From: Tethya wilhelma | Lineage: Eukaryota; Porifera; Demospongiae; Tethyida; Tethyidae | Assembly (NCBI GenBank): GCA_964030475.1 | Contig: CAXIPT010000001.1 | Span: forward strand, 26,750,071-26,814,070 | Direction of reading: 5' to 3' | DNA: 64,000 bases | Notes under the pieces: model-generated | What the model was told of the DNA's origin: nothing | Databases searched by the model: none | Seen by the model: only the letters and a program-made list of their open reading frames with translations | Made by a program: the position numbers and the translations under genes | Part shown: positions 33,214 through 45,917 of the stretch, one piece after another | Position numbering within the stretch: position 1 is the first letter of the stretch | How the letters are laid out: the number at the start of each line of letters is the position of its first letter

Positions 33214-36200
33214 TCACACCTGCTTTAGTGTATGTTTGCTGGTAGCCTCTCTCTTCCTAGCTCTCTCTGGGAGTAGAAGGTCAGTGATCATTGTAAAGAT
33301 TGCCGTAGACAACTTCTGATTGTGCTTGGCAGCTGTCAATACAGCCTTCCTTGTTTCCTAGAGAAAATAAAAAGAATATCTCATGACAATTGTGTAGCTA
33401 TACATGTCAATGATGTCATTGTGCATACCTCAATCTGTGGGAGTGCAGCCTCTCCTGTCTCTCCCTCACTGGGTGTCTTCACTGACTTGGTGCGTGCCAT
33501 GAGTAAATCAATCACCTCAGTGTGGTCATATGTCCTAGCAGTGTCCATGGGGGTTATACCATTCTGGGTGTGTGTAAGATGTGTGTTAGTATGATTTATA
33601 GCAGGGTATGGAGTGGTCTACCATATCTTTGAACTCCACTACAGCTCCATGTTCCACCAGTAAAGTGACCAGCTCCAGGTTACCATCCTTAGAGGCAAAG
33701 AAGAGTGGAGTCCAGTTGGTCTCCTAGAGCAACAGAATTATACCATGCACACATGGGTGCTTATAGCTTGTACATGTATTCAGTACATGGACAATAAAAA
33801 GTTGATGTTTCCACAATATAATATACTATGGTGTCGCAGTGAATATATGTCTCCTCATTAGCAGACTGCAGCTGATAACACGCATGTACTGCACGTTGGA
33901 TTATGCCTTCCATCCACACTCACTTGCATGTCTACCACTCGTCTAACTTTCTGTTATCAAAAGCATCATGCACATGAGAAGTTTTACCAGGCCTTAATTC
34001 CCCGGCTTATCTTAATAACTCGCGAAATATAATCAATAATAAATTGCATGGGCTTTTCTCGTGCCACACGGATTGGCACTCAAGCCCATGCAATAAGTAA
34101 TACATGCATGGAAATACAAGACTGTAGTATGGAGACAAATACATATGGAAAGGTGAACTTTTTGTATACTGTATGTACACACACAAATACACTGAAGAGT
34201 TGATCTTACATTCTCGGCAATGTTGGTGTCAGCCCCAGCCTCCAGAAGAGCCCTCACTGATCCTACATGTCCTTTTTGAGTTGCTAGTGTGAGAGCAGTG
34301 AAGCCATCCTATAGACAAGTGTACACTGAGTTAAGTTGTCTTGATGGTTACAATACACACACTACAAATTAATCTCACCTCACTCCTTGCATCCACATCA
34401 GCATGGTGTTTTAGAAGTAGTTCCACAACATCAGTACTTCCTATCTGACTAGCCATCATCAATGCTGTCAAAAAATTCTGAAATATTTGAGAACACCATC
34501 ACGATATTACAATAGTCAATGACTCAAAATGATTAATTCTTTCATTATTCTGTCGTATCAATTAATTAATCTCACCTCATTTCTTGCATTTACATCAGCT
34601 TGGTGTTTTAGCAGTAGTTCCACAACATCCTTTACTGCATATGTGACCTGCTGCCAGACTGATAATAATAGTGTTATTTCTGCCCTTTTATCCTGACAGT
34701 GTATGATGAACAGCAAGTCAATGTTATTACCACACACCAATCATCAAAATACTAACTCTAATAATTATTCACGCATGGTACATTTCAGCCTCACAACTCT
34801 AACCTCATGCATCTCATACAAGACAGAGCCAGACAATTCCTTCGAATTCACCGCACCAATTGCAATGGCTAATAGCAGTGTCGTCATACCATACTATATA
34901 CACATACATGTATGCACAGTTGAGAAACTATTCACATTGAGATAATTATTACCATACACTTAGTCTAATAGAGGTATAGAACTGAATACACACTGGCACA
35001 CACTTTAATGAGTACAATAATACAAATTTTTGATTCTCTGCATGCTCACCTTATTTTTTGCATTTACATCAGCATGGTGTTTTAGCAGTAGTTCCATGAA
35101 ATCAATTTTTCCCATCATGCACGCAACCATCAACGCAGTAGAACCACCCTACCGTGACATAAACATGCACAGTTCACATAATTATATGATAATTATGCAG
35201 GCAATGTAGAACATTGTCACATGCATTGAGATATATATTACCCACTCTCATGCATGCAGTAACTGAACACACTAAAGTCCATTATAGACCCTGATGCTGC
35301 AGGAAAAAAATGAATAACTTTCTTGTTATCCAACCAATTTTATGCCTCGTTCTCTGACTAGTTCTTTTGGCTGGCATGTATAATTACAAGTAGTAAAAAA
35401 AGTAAGAAGTACATGTAGGAATAGGCAGTGCTGTAAAAAGTATTGGAACAAGGAATGGTCTCAATTTCGAATTTGGCACATGACTATAGGGGTGAAAGTG
35501 CATGCATGTATCTGCAATAGCAAAGGGGACCACAGATGCATGAGAATTATTTTAAATAGACCCTGGGTCACTAGATGGCTCAGAGCCACTGGATTATTTC
35601 CAAGTATGCAGCAGTTGTAGGCAGCAGTGCCTTTAATTGAGAGCTTCTAGGCATCATTGACAGTCCCTATATCAGTATTCAGACAGGAGTCTTTTTCACT
35701 TTCACTCAAGAAGTTTATTCCCTGGCATGGTAAAAGAATGTCTTTTTCTTAGAATATACATATAGTTTTCTTCAAACACTGCAGTAATTGTTCATTTGGG
35801 CCACTGTCTGTGTCATTTTAAGTATGTGCAGCTGTTTTTTGTTTGTAAAACTCAGTAAAACATACTGTAAAACCTATGCGAGTATAAGTATATGCTTTTA
35901 TAGTTACCAATAATTTCCTAGAGTTAAAATTTTCAACTGAGGCCATTTTCTGACTTTGCGAACTTCGCCCCCAGCCACGCCCTTCAATACACAAACTCCT
36001 CATTTAAGCACACATTTAAAAGTCTTATAATGTGTATATATGCATGCACTATACTCAGAAATTTGCTCGCCTCATTCCCTGCATCCACATCAGCATGGTG
36101 TTTTATCAGTAGTTCTGCAGCATCAGTTCTTCCCTCTATACCGGCCACCATCAGTGCTGTCATACCATTCTGAGAATAATTAAGATTAACTGATTAACGT

Positions 36201-39200
36201 TATCATTTATAGACATCATCCAAAAATTCAAACAGAGTAAGCAAGGTAAATTCATTGTCATAAGATTTTATATATGAAAGGTCATGTAGAGTTACTTGAT
36301 ATATATGTATAATATCACCTTATTCCTTGCATTCACATCAACATCATGTTTTAGAAGTAGTTCCAAAACATCCATTCTTCCGTAAAAACAAGCTGCCATC
36401 AGTGCTGTCCAGACATCCTGAAATATTTGAAAACACAATCACATGCATGCACAATTTTGAACTCCAATTATGTGAAGCCACTGATATATATAGACCAAAA
36501 CAAAACTGACCACAGATTGCACATAGCTAACTTAATGCCACAATAATACAAGTCATCTCCATGACAATGTGAAGGCACAGAAGGTAGAATGATGTACATG
36601 CTCCCAAGCGACAATTGGCAGTAGTGAATAAACTTAAGCCTCTAAGCCATGGCAAAGATAAATGTCACTGCATGCATGCTAGAGGCCCCTCAGGAACTTC
36701 GGAGAGGATGTATCCGTAGGAGCGGTAGCGACCAGGGCGGCCGACATGGCTGCCCCGGCTCCACTTTTTGGCTACTCAACTTCAAATTTTCTGCTTCTAT
36801 CCCAATATGCTAAGCCAGGACTCTCTTGGTCAAAAATTTAGCTAGAAAATCAGTCATGGTGTGCAGTGTGCACAGCTTAAGGGTACAAAATTCAGTATTG
36901 CACGATTGCAGTCTAAATGAAAGCACCATTGGTGCACAAGCCTCGGCACATTCAACTACTGAGCTAGTGTACTTAATACATACATGTATACACTGTGTAA
37001 AAGACTATATCATACTTATATGTATGACCTGGGTGAATCAAGAAAACTAATAGGCCACCATCACAATACATAGATGGTTATCGTTGCTGGCCTCTGTGAT
37101 GAAACACAGTGAGTACAAGACCGTGGCACAGACTAGCTGAATGGTTAGCTGCATGTTGTCAACTAGCTACTGAGCATATTACAAAGTTTAGCTGGGCTAC
37201 CTAAACCAGTCTATGCCCAAACTTGATAATAATAACCCAGCTTGCATTGTAGATGATCTCAGTAGCTCAGATGCAGCTGAGCTACCTAGCCACACAGAAA
37301 AATCTATGTATGCCAAATTATACATCTATATGCTTATATAGAAATCAGGCCAACTCTTGTCTGTCTTACCAAGCACCACTGACCAAGAGCAACATTCATT
37401 CCACACGAATTCTAGATAACGCACACCAGATCAATGGGCGTGGCCTCGAAGCAAGCGCTCAGAGAAGCACAAAAGCCTCAAAACTCAGCAACTACACCGT
37501 TTAGGATAGCAAAAAATATATTTCTACAAGATCATTCAGAGTTATGAACGTAAGTACCATCAGTTTTGTCGGTAGAGCTGTCTTTCTTGAGATTTCGATG
37601 GGACAAACAGACAGACAAAACGACTACCGTAATCCTCTGCACGTGCTTTGCACGTGCCGAGGCTTAATAAAGCACACGTACAGATTTAAGAGTCACTGAG
37701 CTGGCCCTATCATGAGTTCAGTATTCATACCATTCATTACATTTGACGTTTATTGTTCTTGTGGCAATCAAATGCAATAGTACTTTCTTTTTGGACAACA
37801 CATGCAGCTGCAAGTAGCTAAGTATAATTTGATCATAAGTTTTGCTGTAGTTCAGGCTGCAACATTACAACCCCCCCCCCCTATTCCTTCAGCCTCACCA
37901 CCTGCAATGAGCTTCTTATGGGCCTGGTATCAATCTTACCTCTTTCCTTGCATTCATATCAGCATGGTGTTTTAGCAGTAGTTTCACAACATCAGCTCTT
38001 CCACTTAAACTGGCCACCATCAGTGCTGTCCAACCATCCTGAAATATTTGTGAATATGAACTGATAGAGAGATTTACATTATGATATGTAATGACATCAG
38101 ACATAGTCAACACACAGAGTATAATCAGAGCCGTATGTGCCATGCTATGCCGACTTTTTACTTCATGCACGTGATCATTTTAGTGCTTAAGCTCATAGTG
38201 TCACATGCAACTTGTATCATGCTGAGCTGGTACTTTAATTGATAATTATCACATACCATGTGCGTGACCATGCATACAGGTAAAACTATTGAACAGATCA
38301 TGTGCACTAAGTGCCAGCTCAGCATGACACATGGCTGTCATACCTCCTCTGTAGTATAATAAGGCATGCTATGAATGTAGTACTCGTACTATAGCAAGCT
38401 TGAAGGAATAAAAGTCACTGTATGCATATGTTTCTCTATCAATGTGTAATCTCACCTCTCTCCTTGCATTCACATCAGCATGGTGTTTTAGCAGTAGTTC
38501 CACAACATCAGTTCTTCCATCCCAGCTGGCCCACATCAGTGCTGTGCAACCATCCTGAAACATTCAGTGAGAACATGTACTAAAGTTCATGCACTAGCTG
38601 TTTCTATATATGACTATATATATTCGATCGACTATTTGTGTTCACTTGAGCCCCAGAAATAGAATTTCTTTGATACAGTCACAATTCTCAATATGTATTG
38701 CAGGCGATTTAAATTGACTGGTATAAAGGCTGACTAGGTACTATCGGAATCTATGTGAAATTTGCTATTAAATTTTAACAGTGCTTGTAATATTGAAATT
38801 GGTTGATATGAGGCCAAGTTATAGTGAAAAAGAAAAGGCTCAAGTGAATGTGGATGGATTTTAGCAGTGCCCACGCATGGCAGTTGTATAACATGACTAT
38901 GAACAGTGCCTACGAAGTTCAGTTTGGTCCCAGTACAAGTATTGCTAACCATTTGTTTTCCATTGATATCAATTTGATATTGAAGAAGAGTTTGGATTAC
39001 TTCAAGACCATATCTGACATTCACCACTGCTGCTGTCAGTGGTGTGTTAGCATACTGTGGGGCGAGCAATGAGATACTATGGTATACGGCTATTTTAAAT
39101 TTGTAATGATAATGTTTACCTGTGAGAAGTCCAAATCTGCAATTTGCTCAAGAAGTCCCGAAACTTTCGTCAAGTTACCTTCCTTGCAAGCTTCCAACAA

Positions 39201-42200
39201 GGCAAGCTAAACATGAACACATTCATTATTATTGTAATTTGTTAAAACTATGATAATATGGTTACATGTATATGCAGTGATATTTACCTTAGAAGCATCT
39301 GCATCAGCTCCAGGTTCAAAGTGGTACAAGAGGTCACTGTCAATTCTGACTTCAATGATCTGGCGTAAACGATAACCAACTTCAGCTCTGCTTCCTGTAC
39401 ACTGAGCACGGATTTTCTCAGCAGATGACTTAGGTATGATCCAGCTGATGACCAGTGAGCCTTCCATAATGTGGTCCAGTAGTACCATGAGTGATGGCAA
39501 TCTGAAGAGCCTTGAAACACTATCCCAGAGGTTATCAACATACTGAAGTGTTTCATCAGTTATCTGTCTGCCAATCCTGAGGGTCAGTTTTTGGTAGTGT
39601 TCTCTGTTGTACTTTGCAGGATTGGTGGCCAATGGCTCCTCTGGATCAGAGTGGATGATTTCCCCATCCTGACAGAGAGTGATGAAATCAGCAAGTCTGG
39701 TAGTTGTACGGAAGCTTGACAGCTCTGTCTCATAACTCCTAACGAAGACTTCTGTTTCATCATTTGCGAACTCTTCAGCGATGCTTTTGAGAAGCTCATA
39801 GTCAGAGTAGCTCCATAGAAGGTTCCTAGTAATGGCTTGGAAGATAGTGAAGATACTCTTAGCATCTTCTGGTATGCAATCGGGAGGTATGACTAGCCCT
39901 GTGACAAACTCAATAAACTCTTCCATGTCAATATCCTTCGTCTTCAGGATACGTAGCACTTGTCGTTTGAGGTCTGCAAATGATTTATTTATTTTAGCCA
40001 GATTTTTCTTTAGCAACTCTTTCTTCTCTTCATTATAGCCTATAGAGAGGAATAATTATAGGATGCATTATAAATAATTATAGTCAGAAGAATACTTACA
40101 ACCTTTATTGCATGGCTGACTTACTTTTTTCTGGTGTGGCTTCTCCTAGACTCCTCCCTGAATAAGGAATTTCACATAATTAATGCATGGTTTAAAAATT
40201 AAATGTGTATGTTATAGCAACCCTTTCCACGCATACAAGTGTGATATTTAGAATTCATGTACTTCGTGGGCTATTCCCACTATACTATATACTGGATACA
40301 AAACTCCACCATAGCAAAATATTTATATTTATAATAGAGTTGCTTAAGACAATTTGCTAGGGTAGCTACATGTAGATAATATTATAAGAAAAAATAGAAC
40401 AAACAAGTAAACAAAAACATTAGAAATCAATGTAGCTAGTGAGGAATGGGCAAATCATAAGAAGTAAGCAAGGAATGGTGGTCAGATTGAGTGAAAGTTC
40501 ATTCCCATGTCCACTATGTCATTGAGCTAAGGATATACATGAACATTATAGGCCTGTACACAGAAAATTATGAACTTATATATCACTCAATCTGACCACC
40601 ATTCCTATCTTGTTTGCTTACTTTTTACGATTTGACCATTCCTATAAATGTTACATATTTAATGTTTTTTTACTTGTTGGATGTAATGGGCAGGGTTTTC
40701 TGGAATCCGACGGTTTGCAGACAATTCGATAATTGTATAAATTTTGGGCAGTGATACACAAGTCTCACTAGCCATGGAGTCCTCACACAAAATGCACATA
40801 TTTGGGGACTGGCTATAGCAAGACAAGTGTATCACTGACTAAAACTTCTATATAGACAATTATCAATTGTCCACAAAACATCCCAGTAGGGAAACCCCAC
40901 CCATTACTTTAACTATAGCTAGGTGTACACATAAGTGCCTCATGCGTTTGATATTGACGACTTTCGCTATTGGCATTATGATGTACATACATACACATAA
41001 AGCTTTTTAGCTAGCTAGCTAGAGAGCTTGAGAGATTGGTGCAAATAAAGCAAGAACTGAATGCAATATGTCATCAATCACCATCATCATAACATATACA
41101 GTATGCACATGAGTTACGTTACTAGCCTCATTAACTCTTCAATCAAGGGAAACTAATTAAGGAAGTGACCACACATGCACATGCAGTTATCGTGCAGACA
41201 TAAGTCAGTGACCACCAGACCATTAACGAGTATCACTACCATAATGTGTCACACCTAAAACCAACTCTGACACGAAAAAGGGAATTGAAATAGTATAGGA
41301 TCAGCACGGTTTTCCCCAGCCTTATCAAAATAAAGCAGGATATGACAAACAGAAAACAATTAAGGGCTAGAGTTACGTCATGACTCATGTTCAGAAGGAG
41401 TACAGGAGTTTGGGGACGAGACTACCATCTTACAGGACAACTTTGCATGTACAGCAAGTATTATATGAGAACTGAATTCTTGTATAGCTCTTGGCACAAT
41501 CTGCTGAAACTTCTAACTTGGAAATTTATAGCTAGGCTAATATTATAGCTGGACCAATCATATACTGAAAAATTATTATTAGAGCTCATGCAGTTTTGCA
41601 GAAGCTGCTTCAGAGATCGTAACTTACAACTGCATGCCATGCATATGCATACTTTATCCCACCTTTTTTGGAATCAGCTTTAAAAATGCGTGGGCGGATA
41701 GCATCACGTGAATCAAAATCTGGTGGCATAATGGGAGAACGAGGCCGGCTATATACCCATAGGCCATGCACAAAATATGCGGGCCTCAGTGTCTTAGCGG
41801 CTGACAAACAACAGACCAAGAGAATATCCAGCACGGCTTAGTGCATACAGTAGGTCCTTTTTGAGACATGAAAACAGCTACTAACCTGGACTCTTTCCTG
41901 GAAAAAGTGCCTGACCATAGATAGTAGAGGCTTAAAACTATCTATGGCCTAACCATGGGTCCACGGCACCGCCGGGAAAAGGGAGAAACTTAGCCTGGTG
42001 CCCATGCAGTAGTCTTTGATGCGGATTCCAGATCATCTTCAAGCCATCGTTCTGCTCTGTTATACAATTCGCTGGTCTAAATCAGCCTTTCTTTGAGAAA
42101 CCAAAACTTACAAAACTTGGCTACATGAGACTACTTGCAAACTACTGACCAGCCTCGTTTCCAGGCTCTCCATGAGTGTAAGGTCAAAGGTGAGAGCCTC

Positions 42201-43301
42201 AGGCCCTGGGAATGGCGCTACGTGTAGCTACCTGCCAGCTGTAGTCTCGTCCCCTGACCCCACACCTTCTCCAAGGAGAAAGAGGATCTGGTCTCATTTG
42301 AGCGATTTCCCAGTTGTGCTGAGTCAGCAGTGAAACTGGATGTCATGTGACGAGTCACGGTGTGTGTGTGTGCATACTGAGCCAGCTATAGGAGGGCAGA
42401 GCTCTGATCTGGTGTGCGTGTACATGTAGAAGCCAATCATGGTACTAGAGCCTGGTCAACTAGATTTAGATTATCAATGTCTGATTGCTTACCAAATCAA
42501 GGTCTATCCGGGCCTGACTTTAATTTTATAGCCCAATTAGCACGATCTACTTTTTCACTACTAAAATTCCTTTTGCACGTACAATCTTTGAGAAGTTCTG
42601 TTATAATCGATTCATGCAAAGCTAAGTTCCCCAATCACTAAGACAAAATTTGTGCACCCTTGAGTCTCGTGAGACATGCAATTGAAAGTATGACTTTCAC
42701 GTGAAAACTCGAATGCTGCAATCTGATTGGTAGTTGAGTTTTTAAGACTGCTGACTCAGCACAACCGGGAAATCGCTCAAATAAGACCAGACCCTCTTTC
42801 TCCTTGGAGAAAGGGTGGGGTCTGGGGACAAGACTACCTGCTAGCAAAATTATGATCAGGTAATATGGTCAACAGTATTGAAAGTTAAGACATCACGTAA
42901 CAATTATTGTAGTGTGCTTTGAACTGCGTGAGACATTATACACTTCATGATTATAAGCCTCACGCTAATGGGCTCAGCAATAACGTACTGGTTTGTCTAC
43001 CTTGTAAATGTTCACCGTGCCAGTTTTCCCTAGCAATTGTATCAGCAATACCATTCTGACCCATTATCCTCAGCTTGTCAACCAGCTCCTCCCATGTCAG
43101 GGTGTGTCCACATTCCTTCGTCACCTGGTCTTCTTTTCGTAGCCATGCTTTAACCATTTCATCAGGCAGGGTGGTCATATTGTCGAGTGAAAAAGGATCC
43201 AAACCCAGCAGATTGCCAAGCTGTTTGATTTGATCACGGTTCAGTTTTTTCAAGTAGAGTACCACCTTTGTACAGTCTTGATCATCTAAAACAAAAACCA
43301 T
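33214..43301 (-). CDS. Gene B: death domain + ~250-aa domain + ankyrin protein, 16 exons, 822 aa
   Basis: Exons in transcript order: 43301-43001, 40157-40125, 40039-39288, 39206-39120, 39054-38950, 38554-38456, 38038-37940, 36417-36319, 36169-36071, 35148-35050, 34692-34576, 34477-34379, 34308-34210, 33723-33622, 33563-33429 and 33357-33214 (stop TGA). They sum to 2469 nt and every phase agrees. The N-terminus (~1-100) is a death domain (L-N-R-D-Q-I-K-Q-L-G-N-L-L-G-L-D, W-E-E-L-V-D-K-L-R). Residues ~112-362 are the domain shared with gene A. ANK repeats follow, mostly 99 nt each. The C-terminal ~48 residues are Lys/Arg-rich. The likely role is cytoplasmic death-fold signalling, with the ANK stack choosing partners (family knowledge plus inference). 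Start: ATG at 43301 follows a purine-rich leader, and a non-coding exon with a GTAAG donor near 43545 may precede it. Confidence 0.85.
34576..34692 (-). CDS. Gene B divergent ANK exon (117 nt)
   Basis: The second half is a normal repeat ([16 protein letters not shown]). The first half, D-K-R-A-E-I-T-L-L-L-S-V-W-Q-Q-V, does not match the consensus and the exon is six codons longer. The frame is open and phase 0 is kept. Possibly a partial replacement of the repeat; a wrong acceptor choice is also possible. Confidence 0.5.
36071..36169 (-). CDS. Gene B ANK exon with GC donor
   Basis: A 99-nt phase-0 ANK exon (T-A-L-M-V-A-x-I-E-G-R-T-D-A-A-E-L-L). Read on the minus strand it ends AATGAG followed by GCGAGC, where sister exons have GTGAG or GTAAG. 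Exon length and phase demand the boundary here, so this is a GC-AG intron. Confidence 0.7.
36905..37675. mobile_element. AAGCCTCGGCAC element, copy 2 (reverse)
   Basis: Reverse-orientation copy of 15794-16515, with GTGCACAAGCCTCGGCACAT at the left and GTGCCGAGGCTTAATAAA at the right. It lies in a gene B intron. Confidence 0.7.
38211..38350. mobile_element. Foldback element with AGCATGA arms
   Basis: ATCATGCTGAGCTGG and CCAGCTCAGCATGAC are inverted, followed by GGCTGTCATACCTCCTCTG. A sister foldback lies at 47293-47432 (GAGGAGGTACGACAGCC and its inverse). No coding capacity. Confidence 0.55.
39288..40039 (-). CDS. Exon for conserved ~250-aa death-domain-associated domain (gene B)
   Basis: A 752-nt exon entering in phase 1 and leaving in phase 0. 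It is collinear with gene A exon 16560-17314: L-K-K-N-L-A-K-I-N-K-S-F, I-P-P-D-C-I-P, L-W-S-Y-S-D-Y-E-L-L, H-Y-Q-K-L-T-L-R-I-G-R-Q, L-P-S-L-M-V-L-L-D-H. No catalytic motif is apparent and the domain name is unknown to me. Confidence 0.85.
40158..43000. other. Large gene B intron with two inverted-repeat elements
   Basis: At 40441-40644 two arms, GCAAGGAATGGTGGTCAGAT and its inverse, form a ~200-bp foldback related in its GAGGAATGGGC ends to the composite element. At 42241-42837 an element of ~600 bp has arms of about 100 bp starting GTAGTCTCGTCCCCTGACCC. A short foldback of the CCAGGCTCTCC type is at 42160-42215. No exon was recognised. Confidence 0.6.
42241..42837. mobile_element. Long-TIR element (~600 bp)
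   Basis: The left arm, 42241-42340, is the imperfect reverse complement of 42735-42837. Both contain TCTCCAAGGAGAAAGAG, GAGCGATTTCCC and GTGCTGAGTCAGCAGT. No transposase frame seen. Confidence 0.75.
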
Positions 43302-44748
43302 AGTTTCTTTCTTTCTTATGATCTATATCTATAGATACTGGTAAAACTGCACAAATCAAATTTTGCTTACATATGTTATGACTCATATTGGTTCAACTCT
43401 TGAGAGGTTAGTTTCGTTTAGGTACAAATTAAGTACGGCTGTCAGTTCACAGAATGCTATGCATGAATGATAGTGGATGATGGCTTCATGATCATTAGTC
43501 CATGAAATTCGAAAGAGGAGTCAACTTACCTGTTCACTATCGGCTCTATGCTCTATGATCACGGTCCAGCTCTTCTCAGCTGCTGACTGTTTGCTCTTGT
43601 GTCACAGTGGCTGGTAGACACTTTCTTTTCCAGCTACAGAAATAACCTCAGTCTAAGAATGAAGTTCAAACTACTGACTGAAGACACCAGCCTCTTTTTC
43701 TCTACAGATGCTCCATGACAAATATGGATATGTCACATGATACAAAGGTGAGCTCTCAAAACAATTCCCAAAATGTCAACAGGCTTCCCAGATAGTCAAT
43801 TTCCCAAATATCATCACATCCTAAAAATTAATGTCAACTTCCCAAAATTTCACATCCTAAAATGTCAATTTCCCAAAATATCACATCCTAAAATGTCAAC
43901 TTTCAATTTTAACAGGTGTCAGCATACAATACAAATCAATACATCTATAGTCCTATTACTGTAAATGACCAACAGCGCTATATATGTAGTCCGCGCAATA
44001 GAAGTTTCTCCAATGCGTCTTCCATGCGTCCTGAGCTTTTCTAGTATCAGTATCATCCCATGGCATGCTACATGGACAAAGTTTGGTGGTACGAAAGCAA
44101 TTGCTGCAGTTTTGCAGATAAGGTGCCTGAAATCCTCACTATTAGACTATAGGTTTGTCTGTAGGCCTAAATTTTGTACCTTAATTTTGCCAAATGCATT
44201 GTCTAAAGTGATAATAACAACCTTTGTGAAGGCCTACTGGAAAATTGATGCGCATAGCTAATGCATCAATCTTTGCTAATTCAAAGTCAAACACAATGCT
44301 CACAGGATTAATTTCTAGGTCCACATTTTGGCAGGCTTCTGACTTTGATTATTGTAAAGCACCATGTTGTAAACCTCTCTGGATTTTCCTGAGAGGAGGC
44401 AGTAAACCATAGGAAATTGCTGCCCATTATCAAATACATGGGTACATTTCAAACGTTCCACAATGTTTCTGCCTGGGCAAGTCGTACGTGTCGATCATGT
44501 TGCCTGTTGTACAGTCACAAAACTACGTACTAATAAGGTATAGTTGACAACGACTCCACAGCAGTATATACCTGTAGTTGAGAAGATGATGATGTCTTCA
44601 CTTTGGTGAACTAGGAAGCTCTATATATCCGGTAGTTAATTGTCTCAGACCATTCGAATTCCCCAGTTGCATATATATATATTATCTCTTTTTCAGAGCA
44701 AAGGAGGAAGTTTGTCCTGGCATTTTCTGTATAGTGATGATTTAAGGG
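43302..44748. other. Upstream region of gene B with a possible 5'UTR exon and a minisatellite
   Basis: On the minus strand a GTAAGTTGAC donor at ~43545 follows an ATG-less stretch, suggesting a non-coding first exon of gene B. From ~43765 to 43905 there are four to five copies of a ~30-bp unit built on CACATCCTAAAATGTCAA and TTTCCCAAAATA. Nothing else was recognised. Confidence 0.45.
43765..43905. repeat. CCTAAAATGTCAA minisatellite, forward
   Basis: Imperfect tandem copies of a ~30-bp unit. The same unit occurs in reverse orientation at 45510-45630. Confidence 0.7.
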
Positions 44749-45105
44749 ATGTTAGCGTTGGTAGCTAACTGTGCTGCTATAGCATCTCTTTCTGAGTCAG
44801 TATACTTCTTGGAGGCAATCTCTATAGATTTGGGGTACTGTTTCCACTTCCTCTCTGCAAGGCTCTCTTTTTCATCCGGTAGCCACTATATTTTCTCTGC
44901 CTTATTCTTTGCCGGCCCGGGCAGGCTCAGGATGGGTGTGTTCTCCACTGACTGTTTGTATCTTATCATTTACAGTTGTCATGCAGTCAGGCTGGGCAAG
45001 ATCGAATGCAGCATCTCCAAAATTCTCTCTCTTCATTTCTTTTCCGGATAGATAAATATTGATATCCCTGGCATTGTAGAGCTCTTCCTCCTTTACGAGT
45101 TCCAT
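44749..45105 (-). pseudogene. Degraded unknown coding sequence
   Basis: The minus strand reads M-E-L-V-K-E-E-E-L-Y-N-A-R-D ... to about 44902. It then continues in a different frame as W-L-P-D-E-K-E-S-L-A-E-R-K-W-K-Q. The charged composition of both parts suggests former coding sequence joined by a frameshift or an unrecognised intron. The family was not recognised. Confidence 0.3.
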
Positions 45106-45509
45106 GGAATAAATTCACAGCAGAATCCATGAAACAGAACACGTCAGTATATACCTGTCAAAATTTTACTCTTTTATATTAGGCTATAGTGTTTGGGCTT
45201 ATTTTCACACTGCTCCACATCATTCCACATAGAACAACACAAAATAGTTCAATGCAATTAGTGTATTTGATCTATAGATTGCATACAAGAGAGCTTTATA
45301 ATAGCCCCCATTAATTGTACGTACACAAGTGACCTTCACCATCATTGATCCCTGTATATAGTATGCTACTGTCAGTCTGACTCTAAGAACATTGACTAAA
45401 GAATAATCATAAAAGTAACTGTACAAACAGATTAAAGACTGTATACTGTCTCTAGCTAACTTTGAACAGAGTTGAGTCAATGACCCTATAAATTCTATAT
45501 AGTTGTATT

Positions 45510-45630
45510 ACGGGAAGTTGACATTTTGAAAGTAGTTATTCTGGGAAATTGACATACTAGGAAATGATATTTTGAGAGTTGGCATTTTAGGAAATGACAT
45601 TTTGAAAGTTGAGATTCTGGGAGGCCACCT
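45510..45630. repeat. Minisatellite, reverse copy of the 43.8-kb array
   Basis: Units such as GGGAAATTGACATACTAGGA and TAGGAAATGACATTTTGAAA are the reverse complement of the 43765-43905 units. The two arrays face each other about 1.7 kb apart. Confidence 0.65.
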
Positions 45631-45639
45631 ATTAGAAAG

Positions 45640-45872
45640 AACACTGTGTATGATGTGAGAGCCAACCCTCTCTTCACCAAACTGCTTGACTGTGAAGTGA
45701 ATCTGAGCCCTGACTTCACAGTGCCCTTGGGGTAATATAGGGTCTGGCCTGGCATGTTGAACATGGTGGAGGCAGCGAGAGGATTGAAGACATTGCCTCT
45801 CTCTATATAATTATGGCTGCTCCATCTCTGGACACCATGTCTGTCTCAGTGTCCTCGATCATCAAGGCACTG
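45640..45872 (+). pseudogene. Possible coding fragments of an unknown gene
   Basis: The plus strand reads N-T-V-Y-D-V-R-A-N-P-L-F-T-K-L-L-D-C-E-V up to a GTAATA donor-like site near 45739. Separately, ATG at 45813 gives M-A-A-P-S-L-D-T-M-S-V-S-V-S-S-I-I-K-A-L before GTGAGAAG at 45873. Neither is recognised. The second could be a first coding exon of a downstream gene. Confidence 0.3.
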
Positions 45873-45883
45873 GTGAGAAGAAC

Positions 45884-45913
<30 letters not shown>

Positions 45914-45917
<4 letters not shown>

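Noticed and set aside
39584..40038. Other frames overlapping the gene B ~250-aa domain exon
   Set aside because: Out of frame with the exon that is collinear with gene A and phase-compatible at both ends.
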